Shown: positions 40,715-48,775 of the stretch, piece after piece
Layout: each line of letters begins with the position of its first letter
Numbering within the stretch: position 1 is the first letter of the stretch
From: Mixta gaviniae
Lineage (GTDB): Bacteria > Pseudomonadota > Gammaproteobacteria > Enterobacterales > Enterobacteriaceae
Length of the DNA stretch: 64,000 bases
Direction: 5' to 3'
Assembly (NCBI RefSeq): GCF_002953195.1
Contig: NZ_CP026377.1
Location: 1,054,001-1,118,000, forward strand
Made by a program: the position numbers and the translations under genes
The notes under the pieces: model-generated
Told to the model about the DNA's origin: nothing
What the model saw: only the letters and a program-made list of their open reading frames with translations
Database searches by the model: none

Positions 40715-41994
40715 CGCAGCTGATGCAGGACGATGAGGCGGAACGCGCGGCGGCGCGAGTGCTGGCGCGTTGCGATGCGCTGGCGGCGATCAGTGAAAGC
40801 CGCGACGGGCTGACCCGCGTCTACCTGTCGCCGGAACATCTGCGTGCCAACGTCTGCGTCGGCGAATGGATGCAGGCGGCAGGCATGCGCGTCTGGCAGG
40901 ATGCAGTTGGCAACATCTGCGGCCGCTATGAGGGCGCGGAGCCGGGCGCGCCGGCGCTGCTGCTCGGCTCGCACCTTGATACGGTGCGCAACGCCGGGCG
41001 TTATGACGGCATGCTCGGCGTGCTGAGCGCCATTGAACTGGTCAACTGGCTGCATCAGCAACGGCTGCGGCTGCCGCTGGCGATTGAAGTGGTCGGCTTC
41101 GGCGATGAAGAGGGCACCCGTTTCGGCATTACGCTGCTGGGCAGCCGCGGCCTTACCGGCAGCTGGCCCGCCGCGTGGCCGGCGGTGCCGGACGCCGATG
41201 GCGTAACGGTGGCGCAGGCGATGCAGGCCGTCGGTCTCGACGCCGCGCGCATTCCCGAGGCCGCCCGCGCCCCGGAGAGTATCGCCGCCTATCTGGAACT
41301 GCATATCGAACAGGGCCCTTGCCTGGAGCAGGCGGATCTGGCGCTGGGCGTGGTGACGGCGATCAACGGCGCGCGCCGCCTGAGCTGCCGCTTTCGCGGT
41401 GAGGCGGGACATGCGGGCACGGTGCCGATGACGCAGCGTAAAGACGCGCTGGCCGCCGCCGCCGAATGGATGGTGTTTATTGAGCAAACCACTCGCCAGC
41501 AGGGCGGACAGCGGGTCGCCACCGTCGGCACGCTGCACTGCCCCGGCGGCGCGGTCAATGTCATTCCCGGCGAGGTGGCGCTATCGCTCGATATTCGCGG
41601 CCCGGAAGATGCGCCGCTGGCGGCGTTGTTGGGCGAGCTGCTGGCGCAGGCGGAGCGCATCGCGGCGCGGCGCGGGCTGGCCTTCCATGCCGAGCAGTAT
41701 TACGACATTAACGCCACCCTCTGCGATGCCGGGCTGCAGCAGGCGCTGATGCAGGCGGTCACGCAGGTGCAGGGTCGCGCCGTCGCGCTGCCGAGCGGCG
41801 CCGGCCACGACGCCATCGCCATTGCCGGGCGCTGGCCGGTCGGCATGTTGTTTGTGCGCTGCGCCGGCGGCATCAGCCATCATCCGGCGGAGTCGGTGCG
41901 CCAGGCGGATGTGGCGCAAGCGCTACAGGCGGCGCTGCTGGCGGTGGAGAACTATGCGGCGCAGCGCGCCGGGAGGCGATCTGATGCGGCTTGA
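40711..41994 (+). CDS. hpxK: Allantoate amidohydrolase HpxK
   Basis: M20-type dinuclear metallohydrolase, 427 residues, of the AllC/hydantoinase-carbamoylase family. Metal ligands are visible: H88 and D90 in GSHLDTVRN, D99 in RYDGMLG, E133-E134 in GDEEGTRF, the histidine in LELHIEQGP and the C-terminal histidine in GISHHPAE. It hydrolyses allantoate to ureidoglycine with release of ammonia and CO2. Both neighbours overlap it (hpxJ by 4 nt, hpxQ by 11 nt). Confidence 0.9.
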   Translation: MTQLMQDDEAERAAARVLARCDALAAISESRDGLTRVYLSPEHLRANVCVGEWMQAAGMRVWQDAVGNICGRYEGAEPGAPALLLGSHLDTVRNAGRYDGMLGVLSAIELVNWLHQQRLRLPLAIEVVGFGDEEGTRFGITLLGSRGLTGSWPAAWPAVPDADGVTVAQAMQAVGLDAARIPEAARAPESIAAYLELHIEQGPCLEQADLALGVVTAINGARRLSCRFRGEAGHAGTVPMTQRKDALAAAAEWMVFIEQTTRQQGGQRVATVGTLHCPGGAVNVIPGEVALSLDIRGPEDAPLAALLGELLAQAERIAARRGLAFHAEQYYDINATLCDAGLQQALMQAVTQVQGRAVALPSGAGHDAIAIAGRWPVGMLFVRCAGGISHHPAESVRQADVAQALQAALLAVENYAAQRAGRRSDAA

Positions 41995-42475
41995 AACCTT
42001 CAATCAGCTTTCCGCCGAACAGGCGCAGGCGGCGATCGCCCACTGCGTCGCCATTCCACGCTGGCGGCAGGCGGTCGCGGCGGCGCGCCCTTATGCCAAT
42101 ATGGCAGCGCTGATCGCGCAGGCCGGAGCGCTGGCACAGCAGTGGGACGAGGCGGATTTTTCTCAGGCGCTGACGGCGCACCCACGCATTGGCGAGCGCG
42201 CCGCAGGCGAAGAGAAAGCGGCGGCGCTCTCCCGGCGCGAACAGGCGGCGGTCGGGCAGGATGCTGCGCTGCAGCAGGCGCTGCGCGCCGCCAACCTGGC
42301 GTATGAAGAGCGCTTCGGCCATCTGTTTTTAATCCGCGCCAGAGGGCGCAGCGGGGAGGCGATACTGGCCGAGCTGCGACGGCGTCTCGCCAATACGCCA
42401 GGCGAAGAGCAGCGCGAAGCGCTGGCCCAGCTGCGGGAGATCACCCTGTTGCGCTTAGAGGAGAGCTTTGCATGA
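41984..42475 (+). CDS. hpxQ: OHCU decarboxylase HpxQ
   Basis: Decarboxylates 2-oxo-4-hydroxy-4-carboxy-5-ureidoimidazoline to S-allantoin. The start at ATG 41984 gives 163 residues. The catalytic histidine H66 lies in the signature ALTAHPRIGER and E86 in the following helix, matching H67 and E87 of the Klebsiella enzyme. The gene starts inside hpxK. In Klebsiella hpxQ sits in another operon (hpxPQT), so its attachment here is a rearrangement. Confidence 0.92.
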   Translation: MRLETFNQLSAEQAQAAIAHCVAIPRWRQAVAAARPYANMAALIAQAGALAQQWDEADFSQALTAHPRIGERAAGEEKAAALSRREQAAVGQDAALQQALRAANLAYEERFGHLFLIRARGRSGEAILAELRRRLANTPGEEQREALAQLREITLLRLEESFA

Positions 42476-42807
42476 GTTCACTGTCGACCCATATTCTCGA
42501 TACCGCGCTGGGCAGGCCGGCGGCGGCGGTAACGGTGGCGCTGGAGCAGAACGGCGTTGAGGGCTGGCGTCCGCTGGCGCAGGAGAAGACCGACGCCGAC
42601 GGCCGGATCGCCAGCTTTTCTGCGGTGCCGCTGACGCCGGGACACTATCGTCTGACGGCAGAGATCGGCGACTACTTCGCCGCCGACGGCCGCGATGCGC
42701 TTTACGTGACCGCGCAGATCGATTTCGTAATCGCACGGCCGGGCAGCCATTTCCATCTGCCGTTTCTCATCTCGCCCTGGAGCTGGTCAACCTACCGGGG
42801 CAGCTGA
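42472..42807 (+). CDS. hpxT: 5-hydroxyisourate hydrolase HpxT
   Basis: Transthyretin-related hydrolase that opens 5-hydroxyisourate to OHCU. Its 111 residues end in the diagnostic YRGS tetrapeptide. The N-terminal LSTHILDTALGRPA carries the catalytic histidine, and the FHLPFLISPWSWSTYRGS-type C-terminal strand is intact. No signal peptide, so cytoplasmic. It overlaps hpxQ by 4 nt, pairing two consecutive steps. Confidence 0.94.
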   Translation: MSSLSTHILDTALGRPAAAVTVALEQNGVEGWRPLAQEKTDADGRIASFSAVPLTPGHYRLTAEIGDYFAADGRDALYVTAQIDFVIARPGSHFHLPFLISPWSWSTYRGS

Positions 42808-42875
42808 ACGTCAGGCGCTACGGCGTTTTTCCCGTCCGACAGCTGAGCGGACGCCCGCAACCGCAGAAGGCAACC

Positions 42876-44192
42876 ATGATGAATGAGAACCGCGTCAATC
42901 CGGAAAACCAGCGTTACCCGGCGGGAAAAACCTTCGCCTGGGGACTGCAGCATGTGCTTACCATGTACGGCGGCATTATCGCGCCGCCGCTGATTATCGG
43001 CAGCGCGGCGGGCCTCTCTGCGGCGGATATCGGCCTGCTGATCACTGCGGCGCTGTTCGTCAGCGGCGCGGCGACGCTGCTGCAATCTTTAGGGCTGCCG
43101 GGGCTGGGGGCGCGGCTGCCGCTGGTGCAGGGCGTCTCATTCGCCAGCGTCTCCACGCTGGTGGGCATCGCCGCCGGGCCTGGCGGTCTGCCGGTGGTGG
43201 CGGGCGCGATTATCGGCGCCTCGCTGTTCGGCCTGCTGATCGCCCCGTTCTTCGCTCACGTGATCCGTTTTTTCCCGCCGCTGGTAACCGGCACGGTGAT
43301 CACGGCGATCGGGCTGTCGCTGATGCCGGTGGCGGCGCGCTGGGCAATGGGCGGCAACCCTAAAGCGGCGGACTGGGGAGCGCCGGAGAATATCGGGCTG
43401 GCGGCGCTGACGCTGGCGACGGTGCTACTGCTGAGCAAGGTAGGCGGCGGCGGGATTCGGCGGCTGGCGGTGCTGCTGGCGATGGCGTTCGGCACGCTAC
43501 TGGCGGCGCTGGCCGGCAAGGTGGATTTCAGCAGCGTGGCGCACGGGCCGCTGTTCGCGCTGCCGGGCATGCTGCATTTTGGGCTGCCGCAGTTCGATGC
43601 GGCGGCGATCCTGTCGATGGTGTTAATTGTGCTGGTACTGCTGACGGAGACCACCGCCGGACTGGTGGCGATCGGCGAGATTATCGGTACGCCGGTGGAT
43701 GAGCCGCGCATCGCGCGCGGGCTGCGCGCCGATATGCTGACCAGCGCGCTGGCGCCGCTGTTTAACTCATTCCCGCAGAGCGCCTTCGCCCAGAATATTG
43801 GCCTGGTGGCGATGACCGGCATCAAAAGCCGCTTTGTGGTGGCGGCGGGCGGGGTCATTTTAATCCTGCTTGGGCTGCTGCCGGTGCTGGGGCGCGTCAT
43901 TGCCGCGATCCCAATGCCGGTGCTGGGCGGCGCCGGGGTGGTGCTGTTCGGCACCGTCGCCGCCAGCGGCATCCGTACTCTGGCGAAGGTAGAGTACAAA
44001 GACAATATGAATCTGGTGATTGTGGCCACCGCGCTCGCTTTCGGCACCCTTCCGGTGGTGATGCCGGGCTTTTACGACCGTTTTCCTGGCTGGGTACAGA
44101 CGCTGTTTCACTCCGGCATCAGCGCCGCCTGTCTGGTCTCGGTGACGCTGAACGCGCTGTTTAATCCGCTGCCGAAACGCGTTTTAAGCTGA
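42876..44192 (+). CDS. hpxP: NCS2-family purine/urate permease (HpxP-like)
   Basis: 438-residue transporter of the nucleobase-ascorbate (NCS2) family with about 14 membrane segments. The NCS2 signature is seen as AFAQNIGLVAMTGIKSR, and the motif with the key glutamate as TETTAGLVAIGEIIG. It lies 68 nt after hpxT in the urate-catabolic operon, so urate or xanthine is the likely substrate. ATG codons at 42876 and 42879 are both possible. The stop overlaps the convergent membrane-protein gene by 9 nt. Confidence 0.82.
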   Translation: MMNENRVNPENQRYPAGKTFAWGLQHVLTMYGGIIAPPLIIGSAAGLSAADIGLLITAALFVSGAATLLQSLGLPGLGARLPLVQGVSFASVSTLVGIAAGPGGLPVVAGAIIGASLFGLLIAPFFAHVIRFFPPLVTGTVITAIGLSLMPVAARWAMGGNPKAADWGAPENIGLAALTLATVLLLSKVGGGGIRRLAVLLAMAFGTLLAALAGKVDFSSVAHGPLFALPGMLHFGLPQFDAAAILSMVLIVLVLLTETTAGLVAIGEIIGTPVDEPRIARGLRADMLTSALAPLFNSFPQSAFAQNIGLVAMTGIKSRFVVAAGGVILILLGLLPVLGRVIAAIPMPVLGGAGVVLFGTVAASGIRTLAKVEYKDNMNLVIVATALAFGTLPVVMPGFYDRFPGWVQTLFHSGISAACLVSVTLNALFNPLPKRVLS

Positions 44193-44672
44193 GCCCCAGT
44201 GGAAAGGCGCCACGGTCAGCAGGTTGATATCCAGCTGGCTGTGCAGCAGCATCACCATCAGAATGGCGGCGGTGCAGATCATCTGCGCCACTACCGCCTT
44301 ATGCAGGCGCGCCACGTTCGCGCTCCACTCCGCGTCGCCGGGGCGCAGCGTCGCGAGCGCGGTGTTGGCCGGGTCGCGCAGTCGCTTCTCCGCCAGCGAA
44401 TCGATAACGAAAATTGCCACGCTCAGCAAAAACCAGATCTGGAAAAGCCGGTGCCAGTCATGCAGCCAGAACATACCGATGCCGCTCAGCATCAATATCC
44501 AGCCGGCGATATTGTAATAGCGGTCGGTCACATCGAGGCCCTGCAGCAGCAGCGCGGCGTTCTCCGACTGGCAGCGCTTTAGGCGTGCGGAAAGCCAGGG
44601 CGCGAAGAGCAGCGGGCCGGTCGCCGCCACCGCCGCCAGGGCGTGAACCATTTTGATGACGTCATAACTCAA
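44184..44672 (-). CDS. Small integral membrane protein (DUF2269-like)
   Basis: 162-residue protein with about four membrane segments (MVHALAAVAATGPLLFAPWL, IAGWILMLSGIGMFWL, IWFLLSVAIFVIDSLA, VVAQMICTAAILMVMLL). Resemblance to DUF2269-type predicted membrane proteins is the best I can offer, and the function is unknown. It reads in the same direction as the oxygenase operon but lies 110 nt after its AraC gene, so it may or may not belong to it. Confidence 0.65.
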   Translation of the reverse strand: MSYDVIKMVHALAAVAATGPLLFAPWLSARLKRCQSENAALLLQGLDVTDRYYNIAGWILMLSGIGMFWLHDWHRLFQIWFLLSVAIFVIDSLAEKRLRDPANTALATLRPGDAEWSANVARLHKAVVAQMICTAAILMVMLLHSQLDINLLTVAPFHWGSA

Positions 44673-44782
44673 TGCAATTTCCTCCAGTCGTTTCAGGGAC
44701 AGGCGCTACTTTACTGGAGGCGGGTGGCTCTAAGAATGTTCACAAAACACATCTTATCGAACCAAACGGACAATGTGCGGCG

Positions 44783-45565
44783 TTACGTCGTGGTGCCGGG
44801 CCGGTGATCCTGCAGGTGCCTGCGTACCTGGCCTGGACAGCTGTCCGCCACGCGTCGGAACCAGTGGCCGAACGAGTCGCCGGAGGAGAAGCCCAACATC
44901 ACCGACAGCTGTTCGTTAGAGGCGCCATTCGCCAGTCCCTGCCAGGCGACCGCCAGCAGCAGGCGGTTGTGCCAGTCGGTATAGCGCAGCCCGGTCTCTT
45001 TGCGGAACAGGCGCGCCAGCGTACGTTCGGTGGCGCCGACGCGGTGGCCCCATTCCGCCAGGCTCAGGCGCTGGGCGGGATCGGCAATCAGGCTGTCGGT
45101 CAGCTTTTTCAGCCGCAGATCTTGCGGCAGCGGCAGGGTCAGGTTGCTGGCGGGCTTCTCTTCAATCTCTTCGAACAGCAGCTGCAGCATGCTGTTGCGG
45201 CGCGTTTCCGTCAGCGGCGCGCTGGCGTCGGCCAGCCGCTCGCACAGGGCGGAGATCAAAAACGAGGTATCAATCAACTTCACGTGGGAAGTGAAGGAGC
45301 CGCAGAGTGTCGGCGCGATATACAGCACCGTCAGATCGACGCGACTATAGGCCTCTCCCCAGTGAACGGTGTCCGGCGGGATCCAGACCGCCATCCCCGG
45401 CTTCATCAGCCAGTGCTGCTCCGGCGTATGCCCGTGCAGTACGCCGCGTTTTACCAGCACAAACTGGCCGAGCGGATGGCGGTGAGGCTCATTCTCCTTC
45501 GCCGCGATTTGCTCCAGCACGCGCTCGATAATCAGCGCGTCATTGTTTAACGTCACGGTATCCAT
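44783..45565 (-). CDS. AraC-family transcriptional regulator (cupin N-terminus)
   Basis: 260-residue regulator. The N-terminal cupin-like sensor (about 1-100) has HRHPLGQFVLVKRGVLHGHT and WIPPDTVHWGE. The C-terminal double helix-turn-helix (about 165-255) has LSLAEWGHRVGATERTLARLFRKE and the second-helix segment EQLSVMLGFSSGDSFGHWFRR. It resembles the NimR group, which controls adjacent MFS exporters. It lies 16 nt after the MFS gene, at the end of the oxygenase operon, so local regulation is plausible. Confidence 0.85.
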   Translation of the reverse strand: MDTVTLNNDALIIERVLEQIAAKENEPHRHPLGQFVLVKRGVLHGHTPEQHWLMKPGMAVWIPPDTVHWGEAYSRVDLTVLYIAPTLCGSFTSHVKLIDTSFLISALCERLADASAPLTETRRNSMLQLLFEEIEEKPASNLTLPLPQDLRLKKLTDSLIADPAQRLSLAEWGHRVGATERTLARLFRKETGLRYTDWHNRLLLAVAWQGLANGASNEQLSVMLGFSSGDSFGHWFRRVADSCPGQVRRHLQDHRPGTTT

Positions 45566-45581
45566 CTGTTCTGTTTTATGG

Positions 45582-46946
45582 CTATTTCGCCGGGTAAGCG
45601 CGGGGCAGCGACAGGGTAAAGAGCAACCCTACCAGCATACTGACGCCAAGGATAATAAAACAGATCGGGAAGGCGTGCAGGCCGCTGAGATGCAGCTGCA
45701 CCGTTGCCAGAATATTAACGCCCAGCGCCGCGCCCAGGTTGCGTAAAAACTGTACCGTCGCGGTCCAGGCGCCGAGGCGTTCCGGCGGCGCGGCATTCTG
45801 CGCCAGTACCAGCGTGGCGGTAGCGGTAAAGCCCATGCCCAGACCGGTCAGCAGCAGCGCCGCCGCCATCAGCCACGGCTGCTGCTGTGTGATGGCCCAC
45901 GCCATCAGCAACCCGCCGGCCGCCAGCTGCAGCATACCGCCGGCCGCCATGCGCCGGTAGCCCGCCGCCGCCAGCTTCGCGCCGCAGACCGCCGCGCCCG
46001 CCACCCAGCCCAGCGCCGCCAGCATGACCAGCAGGCCGGTCGAAACGTCGGTCGGCTGCTGGCTCAGCGCCAGCGGCAGCAGCGTCACCGAAGCATAAAG
46101 CCCGGCGCTGGAAAGTAGCACCAGCACGATAACCGGAAACAGCGTGCGCCGCTGAAAAAAGGGCAGCGGGATTGGGCTGCTCTCCGGCTGACGCCGCACG
46201 CGGGCGATAAGCGCCAGCAGCCCCACGAGTAAGCCCGCCGTCAGCATCCAGACGAAGGCCGAGCCGCTTTCCGGCCGCGCGCTCAGCAACAACAGGCAGC
46301 AGGCGGCGACGATCAGCGCTCCCTGCGCCGGCACGTCCAGACGCGCCTTGCCCGTCCCTTTATTCACCGCCGGCGCGATAAACAGCAGCAGCAGCGCCAG
46401 CAGGCCGAGCGGAATATTCAGCCAGAAGATCGCCCGCCAGCCAAGTGTCGCCGCCAGCGCGCTGCCGAGCAGCGGACCGACGATAGCGGATAATCCCCAG
46501 ACGCCGCTCAGCATGCCCTGCATCTTGCCGCGCCGTTCCGCATCGAACAGCGCCGCCAGCAGCGAATAGGAAAGCACGATAATCCCGCCGGCACCGACGC
46601 CCTGTAGCGCCCGCGCCAGGATCAGCATCGGCATGGTGGCGCTGACCGCCGCCAGCGCCGAGGCGCCGAGGAAGATCAACAGGCACGCTTTCAGCGTGGC
46701 GGAGACGCCAAGCCGGTCGCCGCACGCACCGGCCAACGGCGCTACCAGCGCCACCGGCAGTAAAAAAGCGGACATCACCCAGGGCCAGAGGGCCGGATGG
46801 CCCAGCTGCTGGCTGATGGTCGGCAGCACCGTACTGACGATAGTACTGTCCACCGCGGCGAGAAACAGGGCGACGATCACCGCCAGCACGCCGACACTGT
46901 TTTTTTTAGGCAGCGCCGCGGCGAGCGCTAAAGTGGTCTCTTTCAT
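45582..46946 (-). CDS. MFS multidrug/metabolite exporter (DHA2, 14-TMS type)
   Basis: 454-residue major facilitator protein. Motifs of drug-proton antiporters are visible: VDSTIVSTVLPTISQQLG at the first membrane segment (motif D1), CGDRLGVSATLKAC (motif A) and LQGVGAGGIIVLSYSLLAALF (motif C-like). It lies 9 nt after the diiron-oxygenase gene, which suggests export of the product of the upstream enzymes or self-resistance to it. Substrate unknown. Confidence 0.85.
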   Translation of the reverse strand: MKETTLALAAALPKKNSVGVLAVIVALFLAAVDSTIVSTVLPTISQQLGHPALWPWVMSAFLLPVALVAPLAGACGDRLGVSATLKACLLIFLGASALAAVSATMPMLILARALQGVGAGGIIVLSYSLLAALFDAERRGKMQGMLSGVWGLSAIVGPLLGSALAATLGWRAIFWLNIPLGLLALLLLFIAPAVNKGTGKARLDVPAQGALIVAACCLLLLSARPESGSAFVWMLTAGLLVGLLALIARVRRQPESSPIPLPFFQRRTLFPVIVLVLLSSAGLYASVTLLPLALSQQPTDVSTGLLVMLAALGWVAGAAVCGAKLAAAGYRRMAAGGMLQLAAGGLLMAWAITQQQPWLMAAALLLTGLGMGFTATATLVLAQNAAPPERLGAWTATVQFLRNLGAALGVNILATVQLHLSGLHAFPICFIILGVSMLVGLLFTLSLPRAYPAK

Positions 46947-46955
46947 CCTCTCTCC

Positions 46956-47855
46956 TTACCAGGCGGTATGCACGCGCGAGGCCTGTGAAAACTGCTGCAC
47001 AATAGCCGCCGTTTCCTGGTCCATATAGTCATCGACATTGCGGATCGCCTCGCCGGACTGCACGATCTCGCGAAAACGCAGCGTCATATCCAGCTGTGTC
47101 CTGGCGGCGATATTGCCTTCGGCGTAATCGAGATCGAACGCCGCTTTCACCGTTTCGGCGCTGGCGATCGCCAGTTGGGTATTCAACGCCTCCGTCTCCT
47201 GCACCAGCTGATGCATACGTCGGTTTTCTGCCGCGCTGAAGGTGGGGATAATCTGCGCGAAGATGGCGTGGTCACACTGAATATGGCGCGCCTCGTCCAG
47301 GCCGTGGAAGTGCAGCAGCTGCGTAAGGAAGCTGCGCTGCATCGGGTCCAGCACCTTCAGGCGACGCTCAAACACCGTAATGATCGATTCGCCGACGTAG
47401 GCGGTGGAGCAGAGAGCCGCCAGCTTGATCAGCGGTGCGTCGTTATCGCTGTAGAGCGCCACGCGCTCCGCGAACAGGTTGTTCTCCAGCTTGATATCGC
47501 GCCCTGACAGATGACGCACATATTGATAGAAGCTGTTGGCGTGGTTGATCTCCTCCGAGGCGAAGCAGGAGACGGCGTGATAGAGGCCGTCACCCGCTTT
47601 AAACGGCGTCGATTCCGCCTGCAGTTCGCACAGGATGCGGGTCATCACCGTGGCGACGTGCATCTCTATTTCCGCCAGCTGCGCCAGCTCCTTATAGAGA
47701 TAGGCCACCGCCTTATCTTCCTGGCCCGCTTCGCCGACCAGCGCGCGCGACAGGAAATCCAGCTCTCTGTCGGTGGCGGCCTGCTCCCAGGGCATGCGGT
47801 TAGGATGCAGATAGTTAAGGTGTGCGTATTGGTTGATGCTTTTGAAATCAGTCAT
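46956..47855 (-). CDS. AurF-like diiron oxygenase (probable N-oxygenase)
   Basis: 299-residue helical-bundle diiron protein related to AurF/CmlI-type arylamine and amine N-oxygenases. The ligand pattern is preserved: a glutamate in AEIEMHV (E62 or E64), E102 and H105 in EEINH, E156 in VGESI, and H184, E188 and H191 in HGLDEARH. The HxxxExxH spacing matches AurF exactly. Members usually oxidise an amine to a hydroxylamine, nitroso or nitro group. The substrate here is unknown. It lies between an Fe/2OG oxygenase gene (11 nt) and an exporter gene (9 nt). Confidence 0.8.
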   Translation of the reverse strand: MTDFKSINQYAHLNYLHPNRMPWEQAATDRELDFLSRALVGEAGQEDKAVAYLYKELAQLAEIEMHVATVMTRILCELQAESTPFKAGDGLYHAVSCFASEEINHANSFYQYVRHLSGRDIKLENNLFAERVALYSDNDAPLIKLAALCSTAYVGESIITVFERRLKVLDPMQRSFLTQLLHFHGLDEARHIQCDHAIFAQIIPTFSAAENRRMHQLVQETEALNTQLAIASAETVKAAFDLDYAEGNIAARTQLDMTLRFREIVQSGEAIRNVDDYMDQETAAIVQQFSQASRVHTAW

Positions 47856-47866
47856 GATGCATTCCG

Positions 47867-48775
47867 TCAGGCCAGGTAAGAGAGCGCGTTGAAAATGGTG
47901 CGGGCTTTGTCTTCGATGCGACGGCGGCCGTGCATCACCCGGGTGTTATCGATCAACACGATATCGCCATGCTGCCAGCCGATATCGAAGGTAAAGCGAT
48001 CGCAGACGGCGTCCGCTTCGGCCAGCAGATCGGCGGGAATATCGTCGCCGTTGGCGAAGGTGATCACCGGCTTCTCGTAGTGATTCGACGGGCCGAAGAG
48101 GCTGTTGGCGAAGTTGTGGCGCTCCGCCGGATTGAGGCGGCTGGCGCGGATGGCCGGCGTCTGGAACGCATAGCGGATCGCGCCGTCGTCGTTAAGGGTG
48201 ATGCGGGCGCCGGCGCATCCCGCGGTAAGCGATAGCAGGTGATCCAGCGTGGTCTCCTCCAGGCTGGCTGGCGCGTTTTCCTGTGCCGCCAGCGCGTGGA
48301 ACGCGTAGGTTTTCCACTTCTGTTCTTCTACCCGTCGTGAATAGACAATTTCCTGCGCGCTGAACGCAGCGCGCGCCGCCGGGCTGAGGTGCTGATAAAC
48401 CTGCTTGCCGTCGCAGACGGTGGTCTGTGAACCCTGCGCTGGCGCCTGCTGGCAGTAAAACCAGCAGAGATCGGGCCAGAAGGGACTGTTGCCGTTTTCA
48501 CAGTGCAGGCCGACTTTATCGTAACCGGCATCGACTTTCTGCGCGGTATCGCCGCTGAAGCTGCGCGCCGGATCGAGACTTATCCGGCCGCTGGTGTGGC
48601 GCACCAGTTGTGAAAACTGGTCAATGCTGTGCTGAAAGCCGCGCAGCACCAGATAACCATGCTCCGCCAGCTGCGTCAGCAAGTAGGTTTTCGATAACAG
48701 GTTCACGTCGCCTTCATTCAGCGAGGTGACAATCAGGCCGCCGACGCGGGTATGGGCAGTTTCACGAATATTCAT
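47867..48775 (-). CDS. TauD/clavaminate-synthase-like Fe(II)/2-oxoglutarate oxygenase
   Basis: 302-residue non-haem iron oxygenase. The facial triad is H91-C-E93 (GLHCENGNSPF) and H282 (DNTRVMHGRRRI), with a 2-oxoglutarate arginine at about R292 (RTIFNALSYL). The HxE form of the triad is seen in amino-acid hydroxylases such as VioC and AsnO, so hydroxylation, desaturation or decarboxylation of an amino-acid-derived substrate is possible. Its start overlaps the AMP-ligase stop by 4 nt. Function unknown. Confidence 0.82.
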   Translation of the reverse strand: MNIRETAHTRVGGLIVTSLNEGDVNLLSKTYLLTQLAEHGYLVLRGFQHSIDQFSQLVRHTSGRISLDPARSFSGDTAQKVDAGYDKVGLHCENGNSPFWPDLCWFYCQQAPAQGSQTTVCDGKQVYQHLSPAARAAFSAQEIVYSRRVEEQKWKTYAFHALAAQENAPASLEETTLDHLLSLTAGCAGARITLNDDGAIRYAFQTPAIRASRLNPAERHNFANSLFGPSNHYEKPVITFANGDDIPADLLAEADAVCDRFTFDIGWQHGDIVLIDNTRVMHGRRRIEDKARTIFNALSYLA

